From positions 1 to 7,775 of the forward strand of contig CAZGFD010000052.1 in assembly GCA_964525045.1 (NCBI GenBank): a stretch of 7,775 nucleotides of DNA, written 5' to 3'. Below are positions 1-7,654 of the stretch, one piece after another; within the stretch, counting starts at the first letter, position 1, and every line of letters starts with the position of its first letter. The DNA comes from G020348185 sp964525045. Lineage in GTDB: Bacteria > Nitrospirota > Nitrospiria > Nitrospirales > UBA8639. Both the position numbers and the translations under genes were made by a program. The notes beneath the pieces are model-generated. The model did no database searches, was not told the DNA's origin, and worked only from the letters and a program-made list of their open reading frames with translations.

Positions 1-1171
1 GAACATGGAGATGAATATCCAGCCGATCCATCAATGGTCCGGATAGCCGAGCCCGATAACGACGAATTTGATGGAGCGTACACACGCATTCCTTTACCGA
101 GTCGCCAAGATACCCGCAAGGGCAGGGGTTCATTGCTGCCACGAGCATGACATGAGCCGGATAAGTCAGCGAGGCATTGACGCGAGTCAGGGTGACTGTC
201 CCATTTTCCATTGGCTGTCGAAGACCGTCCAGGACGGATCGCTTAAATTCCAGTGCCTCGTCTAAAAACAACACACCATGGTGGGCAAGGGAAATTTCTC
301 CCGGACGAGGAATCGTTCCACCACCGATCAACCCCGCTTCGGAAATAGAATGGTGAGGGGAGCGGAAGGGACGAGTCTTTAAAAGAGGAGAGTTTCCCGG
401 AAGGGTGCCAGCGACGCTGTGGACTTGGCTGGCTTCTAAACACTCCTGATGGTCCATGGGAGGGAGAATGCCGGATATCCGCTGTGCCAGCATAGTTTTG
501 CCGGAACCAGGGGGTCCCACCATCAGTACATTGTGACCTCCGGCCGCCGCAACTTCGAGGGCTCGCTTAGCCTGGATTTGTCCCTTCACATCTGCAAAAT
601 CCTCTTCAAGGGGAAAGGAAAAAAACGTCAACGAAGAAGGGTTAACCTGGGTGGGTTCTACATGGACCTCACCTTTCAAAAAACCTACTACCTGAGAGAG
701 GGTCTGAACCCCATAAACGGTCGCGCCTTCGACGACTGCAGCTTCTTCGGCATTTTGAACCGGAAGAATAAGTGAGTAAGTTGTACGACACTCCATACCA
801 AAGGAGAGGGCCCCCCTTACCGACTTGACCCTGCCATCCAACGATAATTCTCCAACAAGAACGTATGAAGCCACCTCTTCTGGGGAAAGAATCTCTCTGG
901 CAAGCAGGATGCCAATCGCAATCCCAACATCTAATCCTGAGCCCTCTTTTCTAATCCCAGCCGGCGCAAGATTGACTGTAATTTTCCTTGCGGGGAAAGA
1001 AAAGCCAGTGTTTTTTAAAGCCGTCCGAACCCGATCTCGGCTCTCGCGAACTGTCGTATCGGGAAGACCTACAATGGAAAACTGCGGGAGTCCTCCACCG
1101 ATATCAACTTCCACCTCAATCAAATGGGCCTCTAACCCTACCAGCCCTGCACTCAGTACTTTTGCAAGCAT
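1..1171 (-). CDS. comM: ComM/YifB-family AAA+ ATPase (Mg-chelatase-like), 3' end beyond window
   Basis: Reading leftward from an ATG at 1171, 390 codons stay open to the window edge, so the C-terminus (about 110-120 residues by comparison with the ~506-aa E. coli protein) is missing. The start MLAKVLSAGLVGLEA is the usual beginning of this family and follows an AGGGG box. Residues 1-170 form the N-terminal ChlI-like (Lon-protease S5-like) domain. The Mg-chelatase-type AAA+ domain follows: Walker A GPPGSGKT at 218-226 with K225, the FRSPHHSISEAGLIGGG loop typical of the family, and Walker B with D304/E305. Cysteines 350, 352, 362 and 364 after MNP are the pairs seen in many relatives, possibly binding zinc. 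They precede the RY-RLSGPLMDRLDIH segment, with R375, R383 and D385 in it. ComM is a hexameric helicase promoting branch migration of incoming DNA during natural transformation; in non-competent species its role is unclear. Oddity: LDEALEF replaces the common LDELPEF after Walker B. The family call is secure; the in vivo role is inferred. Confidence 0.95.
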   Translation of the reverse strand, partial: MLAKVLSAGLVGLEAHLIEVEVDIGGGLPQFSIVGLPDTTVRESRDRVRTALKNTGFSFPARKITVNLAPAGIRKEGSGLDVGIAIGILLAREILSPEEVASYVLVGELSLDGRVKSVRGALSFGMECRTTYSLILPVQNAEEAAVVEGATVYGVQTLSQVVGFLKGEVHVEPTQVNPSSLTFFSFPLEEDFADVKGQIQAKRALEVAAAGGHNVLMVGPPGSGKTMLAQRISGILPPMDHQECLEASQVHSVAGTLPGNSPLLKTRPFRSPHHSISEAGLIGGGTIPRPGEISLAHHGVLFLDEALEFKRSVLDGLRQPMENGTVTLTRVNASLTYPAHVMLVAAMNPCPCGYLGDSVKECVCTLHQIRRYRARLSGPLMDRLDIHLHV

Positions 1172-1591
1172 ATATCCCCTAATAATTGATTCGGTCCCCT
1201 TATGACAGCCATAGAGCACCGGTTTTTCGACTTTGGATAAATAATCCTTCTCCTACCCTATTTTTCGATGCGGTGAGGATGAATTCTTTAATTATTTCTC
1301 TCAAAGTGCCTTTCTCCGTAAATAAAACTCGAGAGGTGAGCAAACTTCTCATTCCCAACGTTTTCTATTTGATTAAAGAAATGTGAGAGGAAGGCCGACA
1401 AAACTTTGGATGGCGGTTTTTTCTCTAAAATGAGAGTATTGGGAACAGACTTGGGATGAGATGGTGGGTTTTTCAGGGTATCGGGATGGTTTCCGCCTGA
1501 GGTGTGAAATTGAACCTGGTGGAAAATCGGTGTGCGGAAAATAAACTTCGTAGAAAGGGTTCAGGCCCAGAACAGGGAAAACCAGAAGCTC
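1172..1591. other. Intergenic region, 420 bp, no credible gene
   Basis: This stretch lies between the response-regulator stop and the comM start. Short open frames occur on the plus strand (TTG at 1186 to 1386, and one from 1504 that continues as antisense into the regulator), but neither has a Shine-Dalgarno or recognisable residues. The part nearest comM (about 1230-1380) is AT-rich and probably contains the comM promoter and leader, but I could not find a -35/-10 pair with good spacing. No stem-loop followed by a T run was found after the regulator stop. The best dyad there, GTTC-N7-GAAC near 1561-1575, is too short and lacks a U tract. Weak dyads such as GGAT-N5-ATCC near 1235-1247 do not suggest a riboswitch. 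Confidence 0.6.
1176..1180 (-). promoter_or_regulatory. Ribosome binding site of comM
   Basis: On the minus strand AGGGG lies 4 bases before the ATG at 1171. It is the only purine-rich block close to the family-conserved MLAKV start and supports that start. The spacing is slightly short. Confidence 0.6.
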
Positions 1592-2224
1592 TTACTTGGA
1601 GAGCCTGTGTTCAATTGCGTATCGTATCAAATCTGCAGTGGTTCTCAATCGAAGCTTTTCAAGCAGCCGTGATCTGTACGTACTCACCGTCTTGACACTC
1701 AGAGTTAGCGACTCGGCAATATCCGAGACCGTACTGCCAGTCCCAAGATGTTCCAACACTTCGAGTTCTCGGTCTGACAGGGTTTGGTATAAAGGCGTGG
1801 TACGAGGGGGGGCGATACTGGCCGCGAGCTGCTCGGCTAAAGAAGCACTGACATATCTTCCCCCTTCCAGCACCTTCTTTACCGAAGAAATCAATTCTTC
1901 CGGAGCACTTTCTTTATTAAGATAAGCGGCACCCCCGGCTTTGAGCACCCGGATTCCATACTGATCCTCCGGCGAAAGACTTAAAACAACAACGGGAAGA
2001 TCCGGTTGCAACGATTTCACTTCTTTGAGAATCTCGACTCCGTTTCTATCCGGGAAATGAATGTCGAGAATCAGGATATCCCATTTCTGGGCTTTGACTA
2101 AATCAAGGGTTCCCTTTGCCGTTGAGGTTTCAGATATGGTCGCTTGTTCAAATTCTTCGGAAAGAACTTGTTTTAAGCCTTCTCGAACAATGGCGTGGTC
2201 GTCAGCTATTAATATCCGAAGCAT
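1592..2224 (-). CDS. NarL/FixJ-family response regulator (REC-LuxR HTH)
   Basis: A DNA-binding response regulator of 210 aa, the normal length for the NarL/FixJ family. Numbering from the chosen start MLRILIADDH, the receiver domain spans about 1-120: acidic pair D8/D9, phosphoacceptor D54 (LILDIHFPDRNG), switch residue S82 and invariant K104 (YLNKE). All residues needed for phosphorylation are present. After a linker (about 121-147) the LuxR/GerE helix-turn-helix spans about 148-205 (LSDRELEVLEHLGTG, then SDIAESLTLSVKTVSTY as recognition helix), ending in the usual KL-LRTTADLIRYA. The frame stays open upstream to an ATG at 2314, overlapping the kinase, but an AAGGGAG box 7 bases before the ATG at 2224 and the receiver-like beginning decide for 2224; ATG 2230 is possible but too close to that box. 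It starts 16 bp after the kinase stop, so it is very probably co-transcribed with its HisKA_3 partner. Its target promoters cannot be identified here. Confidence 0.95.
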   Translation of the reverse strand: MLRILIADDHAIVREGLKQVLSEEFEQATISETSTAKGTLDLVKAQKWDILILDIHFPDRNGVEILKEVKSLQPDLPVVVLSLSPEDQYGIRVLKAGGAAYLNKESAPEELISSVKKVLEGGRYVSASLAEQLAASIAPPRTTPLYQTLSDRELEVLEHLGTGSTVSDIAESLTLSVKTVSTYRSRLLEKLRLRTTADLIRYAIEHRLSK

Positions 2225-2231
2225 GGGCATT

Positions 2232-2238
2232 CTCCCTT
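2232..2238 (-). promoter_or_regulatory. Ribosome binding site of the response regulator
   Basis: AAGGGAG on the minus strand sits between the kinase stop codon (2241-2243) and the regulator, with 7 bases before ATG 2224. It leaves only 1-2 bases before the alternative ATG at 2230, so it decides the start in favour of 2224. Confidence 0.75.
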
Positions 2239-2240
2239 CA

Positions 2241-5200
2241 TCACGACGATAATGGAATGAAAACGGTTGCGCGAGTCCCTTTCCCGGATTCCCCCTGGAT
2301 TTGAAGTTTCCCACCGAATGGGGCGAGTCGCTCTTTTATTCCAAGTAACCCAAGTGAGGGGCCATGCCCAATTTCGCGTTCAGTAATCCCACGACCATTG
2401 TCCTGAATGGTTAACATCACAAAGTTATCCTTTTGGCGAAGGTCCAGATTGACGCTGGATGCTTCAGCATGCCGCATGACATTCGTCAAGAGTTCCTGGG
2501 CAATACGAAACAAGGCGGTGGCCCGTTCCGCTCCCAGAGTGGTATTCGTCATATCCGATGCTGTGGTCACTTGACATTGAACGCCGGTGCGGCCTTGAAA
2601 CTCTTGCGCTTGCCATTCCAGGGCTGCGATCAGGCCAAGGTCATCCAATATGGTTGGACGTAATGAAGTGGCAATACGGCGAACGGATTGAATGGTCTGA
2701 TCCAGTAAGGTGGACATCCCTTTTAATTTGTTCAGGTACGGTTGAAGTGACCCCACTCCCTTTTCTTTGGCAAGATGTCGGTTCAACCATGCCGTATCAA
2801 ATTTTAATCCTGTCAGCATTTGTCCAAACTCGTCATGGAGCTCTCGAGCGATCCGTTTCCGTTCTGATTCCTCCGCAGCTTCCAATCGGGCAGTCAGCTC
2901 TCGGGTTCGCTCATAGGATTCACGAAGTTGTGATTCCACCATCTTTTGTTCAGTAATGTCGGTCGATACCCCCAATACCGACGGAAGGGTGGTGTCGGCA
3001 AATACAAAGGGAATCTTCGTGGTATGCAGGTAATGCAATTGCCCAGAATTGTCAGTCAATTGCTCTTCTTTGATGATTTTGACTCTTCCACTTTCAATCA
3101 CTTCCAGGTCATCCTTCCGGAATTTATTGATCTCTTCTTGTGATACGGCAAAATCCGCATCCGATTTTCCGATTAAAGCCTGAACGGTTGTCCCATACAA
3201 GTTGGCTAAGGCTTCATTGCAGAGAATAAATCGTCCTTCTGTATCCTTGGCAAAAATCAACTGGGGGACCAGGTCAATGACCTGGCGGAGACGTCCTTCA
3301 CTCCGTCGTGAAGCCATTTCAGCCCGATTGCGTTCGAGTTCGGCTGCTGCACGGGAGGCAAAAAGTTTAATGATCGGAATGGCACCGGATTCTGCCGAGA
3401 GCTCCTGTACATCCATCGCGACTAAATGCCCCAGGATCTCTCCCGATTTGCTGAAGAGGGGATATCCTACGTAGCTTTCTACGTTCATCCTCTTAAGGTC
3501 GTCGTCAGCAGGGAAATGTTGTTGAACATCGTAGGGGTAAAAACACACCTCACCTTCTATGACGTCTTGGCAGGGAGTATTAACCACACCGTATTCAAAG
3601 TTGTCACCAAAGGCTGTTCCATTCCAAAATGCCAGGGTTCGTAGTGTTTGCTTTAACGAGTCCACACATTCGGTGATGAAGGCGTATTTGACATTGAGGC
3701 AGATGGCCAATGTTTTGACAATAAATTGTAAAAAATCTTTTCCGGTCAGGGTAGCAGCGGTTTCTGCGAGCGTTCGCAAGGCATCTTCAATATTTTTTCG
3801 TTCCGTGATATCGACCAACACCCCGATGTAATTGATGAGTTCACCCTGGTCATTAAAAACCGGGGCTAATTTCAGGTCATTCCAAAAAAGGGTCCCATCC
3901 TTTTTGAAGTTTCGTAAGACGACCTGACATCCTTGTTTGGCTTTTATGGCATGACGAAGTTGGTGGAGACCCTCCTGATCAGTGTCGTTTCCCTGTAAAA
4001 ACCGGCAATTTCGACCATAAATTTCGTTTAACGAATATCCGGTAATTTTTTCAAACGCCGCATTGCAAAAAATAACGGGGTTGTCGGATTGTTGCCAATC
4101 GGTGATGAGGATGCCATTTGGGGAACTTTCAAGGATGTGATTGTGAAGCCTGGTGTTTTTTTCGGATTCCTTGCGCTGGGTAATATCAGTGGAAATGCCA
4201 CATAGGGCATAGGGTGTTCCATCGGCCTGTTGAAGAAGGAATTTGTTTGAGATATAGGTGTGGAGTCCGTCTTCGTGAGGAGCTATTTCTTCCCATTCCA
4301 AGGGTACCCCGCGTTCAATGACTTTCTGGTCATTTTCTCTAAAGGCCTTGGCAATTTCCAGAGGAAAAATATCAAAATCCGTCTTATCTCTCACATCCGC
4401 TCGGGTCATATTGAAGAGTGCTTCAAACTTCCGGTTGATGAGCTGATATTTCCCTTGGAGATCTTTGACGTAAATCACCGCTGACGAATTATCCAGAATG
4501 GCCTGCAGCCTCCCTTCGCTCTCACGGAGGGCATCCTCGGAATTCTTTCGGTCGGTGATGTCCCGCATGAAGCAATGGTGACCAACCTGGTTTCCATGGA
4601 GATCAAATTCTTTGACCAACAGGACATGTTTAAAAAAAACGGAGCCATCTTTTCTGACCGCCCTTGCTTCGAATTCTGATTGGCCTTCATCAAGCATGGC
4701 CTGATAAGCCGCCAAGGGAATCGATAGATCATCCGGATAAACCGATAATTCCCATGATAGTCCAATAAGCTCTGAAGGTTCGTACCCTAACATCCCGGCA
4801 TAGGCACCATTGACCTCAACATACTGCCCATTCTTGTTGAGCCTGGAAATACCTGGCATGGCCTTAGACAGGGCTAAGTTGATATTTCTGATCGAGGCTT
4901 CGTCTTGTTGACGTTTCAACTCATTTCCCAGCCATTGCGCCATGAGCATCAAATAGTCTTGATCCGTTTCCGAAAAGTGCCCTTCGTGGGGCTCTTTACC
5001 CGTGAAACAGAGGACCCCATAGGTCTTGGACCCGACTAGGAGTCTCGTTCCCAGATAGGATTCAAGCCCTAACGATGTATATCCCGGATCATTTCGCCAT
5101 CCTGAGGAGGAGGCGTGCTGGATCATGATGGGGTCAGAAGAATGTAGCGCCTGCCTACAAAAACTGTCGCATAACGGGACCAACGATCCTTCTTCGAAAT

Positions 5201-7538
5201 ATCCGGGAGAAGGGTGGGTATATTGCACGATCAGGTTATCCTCATGATGTCGAGTTACGAGACCCATGGGGAGACGAAACCGACGACATCCCAATTCCAA
5301 CAAGGCCCGGATGCGTTGTTCAAAGTTTGAGACGGGCGAGGAAGTGACTTCATAAAGTTCCCGAAGGGCCTCTTTACTTGAGTGGAGCATTTCTTCCACG
5401 CGTTTTTGTTCAGTGATATCCTCGCAGACAATGAAGAAAACGGTTTGGTTATTTCCCAATTTCACAACTTTCACGGTTTCCCGCACCCATAGCAGGCTGC
5501 CGTCTTTTCGGGTCTTGCGAGCTTGCCAACGCCCAAGATTGTCGGGATCTTGCAAACATTGTTTCATTTGTTCTTGGACTAATGACTTATCGGTATTGAG
5601 GAAAACATTCAACACAGATTGGCCGACAAGCTCATTGACCGTGTACCCGAGTTGTTGAGCGCCGAACTGGTTAACCGACAGCACGGTTCCTTCAGAAGAG
5701 ACGGTAAAATACATCGTGGGATTATCTTCATAGAGGAGCCGATATCGTTCTTCACTTTTGTGAAGCGCTTCTTCGGAATTTCGTTGTTCAATGGCAATCC
5801 CAGCAAGGTTGGTAGAAAATTCGATGAGTTTTAATTCTTCTGAGTTGGGGGTGCGGGGGTGGGGGTAATACATGGCAAATGTTCCCAACACTTTTCCTTG
5901 TATGGAAAAGATCGGGGTCGACCAACAGGCCTGTAACCCATGGGCTAATGCTATTTCCCGTATTGGCTCCCAGAGAGGATCGGTTTTGATATCCTTCACA
6001 ATGACAGATTCCCGCCGGTAGGCGGCTGTTCCACAGGCCCCCCCCCTTGGACCAATTACAAGGCCGTCAACTTTTTGCGAGTAGGAATTTGGCAGGTTAG
6101 GAGCAGCCCCGGTCCGTAGTTTCACCCCCTCGAGGAATAAAATCGAACACAGCATTCCGTCGGCTTGTTGCTCAACCATCCGGCAAATATGGTCCAAAAT
6201 CTTTTGAAGGGGCTGGCCTGTGGCAATCATCTCGAGTGTGGCCTTCTGCCCGTTGAGTAACGCTTCTCGGCGCTTACGTTCAGTGATATTACGAACGATG
6301 GCACAGGTGTAGATTTTCTGATCGTTTTCCAAAGCGCTCAGGGTGACCTCGACGGGAAACACTTTTCCGTCTTTTTTGCGGTGAAGTGATTCGTAATGGA
6401 GGGGAAGGTTATGGGAGAGCGTCCTGATTTTATTTTTGAATTCTTCGGGGTCGTGTGTTGGAGAAATTTCTGAAATGGGTAATCCGATGAGCTCTTCGTG
6501 AGTGTAGCCTAGGGAACGGGTAGCCTCTTGATTGGCATAAAGAATTCTCTTATCTGGTCCGGCCCAGAGCACCGCGTCTCCGGCATGATCAATCACAAAC
6601 TTTGATAAAAGCAGTTTCTCTTCGGCTTTTTTTCGAGCAGTAATATCTTGGAGAATGCCACGTCTTTCTATGAGATTCCCTTTTCCATCTTGGCGAAGAT
6701 GGATACTCAGATTGACCCAGATAGATGTGCCATCAGCCCGCCTCATTTCTAATTGTTCTCCTTCGACCTCCTTTCCCCCTTGTGTTTGGGTGAGGATTTG
6801 CCTGGCTTTCTCAAGGCCATTTTTGCCTGGTGCGTAAAATCCCAGAACCGACTGTCCGATTATTTGATCGATCTTGTATCCAAGCAATTGTTCGGTTTTT
6901 GCGTTGGCACTGGTCACGGTTCCGTCAATATCACTTGTGATATAGGCTAAGGGGGCTGAATCATAGAGGTCTCGATAGCGATCCTCACTATTTTTTAGTT
7001 CCTGTCTTCCTTGAGCACATTGGATTGCCACCCCGGCCAGGTAGGAAGCCGTTTCGAGAAGCTGGATATCGAATTTCGAGGGATGACGGACCTTGGGGTG
7101 GGAAATGGCAAAGGTCCCAACCGGTTTTTTCTGTTCCGAAAATATTGGGATGGACCAACAGGCTTTTATTCCCAAAGATCTGGCCGCATCTCGAATCGGG
7201 TCCCAACGGGGATCTTGCTCGGTATCCGTAATGATGACAGCCTCTCCCGTGAATGCGGCGGTTCCGCAAGCCCCAGAAAATTCTCCAGGGACGGTACCGT
7301 TGAGAACCTCGCAGGCTGATTTCAGCCCCTGAGACGCGGCGACGACATTCAAGACGCCCGTCTTTTTATCGAGCAACATGGCTGTGCAAATGGATGAGGG
7401 AATGATTTGCTCGACGTGTACACAGAGGTCATGTAACACATCGTCCAGTGCATGCCCTTGTACCGTCTTTTGCAGAATGGTTCTTTGGAGGGTTTCCCGT
7501 TCCCCACTCATTGTACGATCTGAAATATCAAGTCCCAT
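2241..7538 (-). CDS. Giant cytoplasmic multi-PAS/GAF/LOV sensor histidine kinase (HisKA_3)
   Basis: A 1765-aa hybrid-sensor-free histidine kinase that should autophosphorylate on H1568 and pass phosphate to the adjacent regulator. Domains by residue: GAF1 ~30-178, PAS1 ~184-303, PAS2 ~312-423, GAF2 ~430-587, PAS3 ~595-713, GAF3 ~725-876, PAS4 ~888-998, PAS5 ~1008-1124, LOV ~1131-1249, GAF4 ~1256-1405, PAS7 ~1413-1532, coiled coil ~1534-1560, HisKA_3 ~1557-1635 (ERKRIARELHDEFGQ), HATPase_c ~1670-1765 with N-box E1682/N1686, G1 box D1713-N-G-R-G1717 and GLLGIKERL at 1730-1738. Each PAS ends in the usual DIT-RK linker. No signal peptide or membrane helix is visible. The start at 7538 is the first ATG after an in-frame TGA about 20 codons upstream; its Shine-Dalgarno is weak (TAGG/TAGGG), and ATG 7511 is a less supported alternative. 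No receiver domain is fused, consistent with the separate regulator 16 bp downstream. The transmitter and LOV calls are secure; ligands of the other sensory domains are unknown, and PAS/GAF boundaries are approximate. Confidence 0.95.
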   Translation of the reverse strand: MGLDISDRTMSGERETLQRTILQKTVQGHALDDVLHDLCVHVEQIIPSSICTAMLLDKKTGVLNVVAASQGLKSACEVLNGTVPGEFSGACGTAAFTGEAVIITDTEQDPRWDPIRDAARSLGIKACWSIPIFSEQKKPVGTFAISHPKVRHPSKFDIQLLETASYLAGVAIQCAQGRQELKNSEDRYRDLYDSAPLAYITSDIDGTVTSANAKTEQLLGYKIDQIIGQSVLGFYAPGKNGLEKARQILTQTQGGKEVEGEQLEMRRADGTSIWVNLSIHLRQDGKGNLIERRGILQDITARKKAEEKLLLSKFVIDHAGDAVLWAGPDKRILYANQEATRSLGYTHEELIGLPISEISPTHDPEEFKNKIRTLSHNLPLHYESLHRKKDGKVFPVEVTLSALENDQKIYTCAIVRNITERKRREALLNGQKATLEMIATGQPLQKILDHICRMVEQQADGMLCSILFLEGVKLRTGAAPNLPNSYSQKVDGLVIGPRGGACGTAAYRRESVIVKDIKTDPLWEPIREIALAHGLQACWSTPIFSIQGKVLGTFAMYYPHPRTPNSEELKLIEFSTNLAGIAIEQRNSEEALHKSEERYRLLYEDNPTMYFTVSSEGTVLSVNQFGAQQLGYTVNELVGQSVLNVFLNTDKSLVQEQMKQCLQDPDNLGRWQARKTRKDGSLLWVRETVKVVKLGNNQTVFFIVCEDITEQKRVEEMLHSSKEALRELYEVTSSPVSNFEQRIRALLELGCRRFRLPMGLVTRHHEDNLIVQYTHPSPGYFEEGSLVPLCDSFCRQALHSSDPIMIQHASSSGWRNDPGYTSLGLESYLGTRLLVGSKTYGVLCFTGKEPHEGHFSETDQDYLMLMAQWLGNELKRQQDEASIRNINLALSKAMPGISRLNKNGQYVEVNGAYAGMLGYEPSELIGLSWELSVYPDDLSIPLAAYQAMLDEGQSEFEARAVRKDGSVFFKHVLLVKEFDLHGNQVGHHCFMRDITDRKNSEDALRESEGRLQAILDNSSAVIYVKDLQGKYQLINRKFEALFNMTRADVRDKTDFDIFPLEIAKAFRENDQKVIERGVPLEWEEIAPHEDGLHTYISNKFLLQQADGTPYALCGISTDITQRKESEKNTRLHNHILESSPNGILITDWQQSDNPVIFCNAAFEKITGYSLNEIYGRNCRFLQGNDTDQEGLHQLRHAIKAKQGCQVVLRNFKKDGTLFWNDLKLAPVFNDQGELINYIGVLVDITERKNIEDALRTLAETAATLTGKDFLQFIVKTLAICLNVKYAFITECVDSLKQTLRTLAFWNGTAFGDNFEYGVVNTPCQDVIEGEVCFYPYDVQQHFPADDDLKRMNVESYVGYPLFSKSGEILGHLVAMDVQELSAESGAIPIIKLFASRAAAELERNRAEMASRRSEGRLRQVIDLVPQLIFAKDTEGRFILCNEALANLYGTTVQALIGKSDADFAVSQEEINKFRKDDLEVIESGRVKIIKEEQLTDNSGQLHYLHTTKIPFVFADTTLPSVLGVSTDITEQKMVESQLRESYERTRELTARLEAAEESERKRIARELHDEFGQMLTGLKFDTAWLNRHLAKEKGVGSLQPYLNKLKGMSTLLDQTIQSVRRIATSLRPTILDDLGLIAALEWQAQEFQGRTGVQCQVTTASDMTNTTLGAERATALFRIAQELLTNVMRHAEASSVNLDLRQKDNFVMLTIQDNGRGITEREIGHGPSLGLLGIKERLAPFGGKLQIQGESGKGTRATVFIPLSS
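3792..4148 (-). other. LOV (light-oxygen-voltage) domain inside the kinase
   Basis: Residues 1131-1249 match short LOV domains such as Bacillus YtvA along their whole length: GILITD, DNPVIFCN, ITGY, then GRNCRFLQG with photoactive C1178, which in LOV proteins forms a cysteinyl adduct with FMN C4a under blue light. N1210 and N1220 in RNFKKDGTLFWN stand 32 and 42 residues after the cysteine, the same spacing as the two flavin-binding Asn of YtvA. Position 1241, 63 residues after the cysteine as in plant phototropin LOV2, should be the conserved flavin-contacting Gln but is Leu (codon TTG at 3816-3818, in YIGVLVDIT). Flavin binding and adduct formation are therefore expected, with altered spectral shift or signalling. 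Confidence 0.9.
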
Positions 7539-7654
7539 CCCTAGCCTACGAATCGCTCTGCCCTTGCATCCCAGTCCACAACCTTGCCGCGATCAATGTC
7601 TCACCGCCTCGAAGCGAAAACCCCTTACAAACAGACCTTATAAATGAAGTCGTT

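Noticed and set aside
825..1205. Plus-strand open frame of 126 codons
   Set aside because: It lies opposite the conserved N-terminal domain of comM, has no family resemblance and is a shadow of that gene. The same holds for the frame at 449-775.
1186..1386. Possible small gene in the gap upstream of comM
   Set aside because: It starts at TTG, has no Shine-Dalgarno and no recognisable motif, and overlaps the likely comM promoter/leader.
1540..1591. Intrinsic terminator after the response regulator
   Set aside because: Only very short dyads are present (GTTC-N7-GAAC), with no GC-rich stem followed by a T run on the minus strand.
2225..2314. Longer form of the response regulator starting at ATG 2314, overlapping the kinase end
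   Set aside because: The extra 30 residues are not receiver-like and are antisense-free read-through of kinase coding sequence in another frame. The Shine-Dalgarno and family N-terminus support ATG 2224.
2558..2956. Plus-strand open frame of 132 codons opposite the kinase transmitter
   Set aside because: The minus-strand reading encodes intact HisKA_3 and HATPase_c motifs, and the plus frame has no recognisable motif or ribosome binding site.
4179..4514. PAS5 (and the similar PAS7) as a second LOV domain
   Set aside because: These domains have the PAS_4-like KD-G-Y--N pattern and lack the NCRFLQ cysteine motif, so no flavin photochemistry can be claimed.
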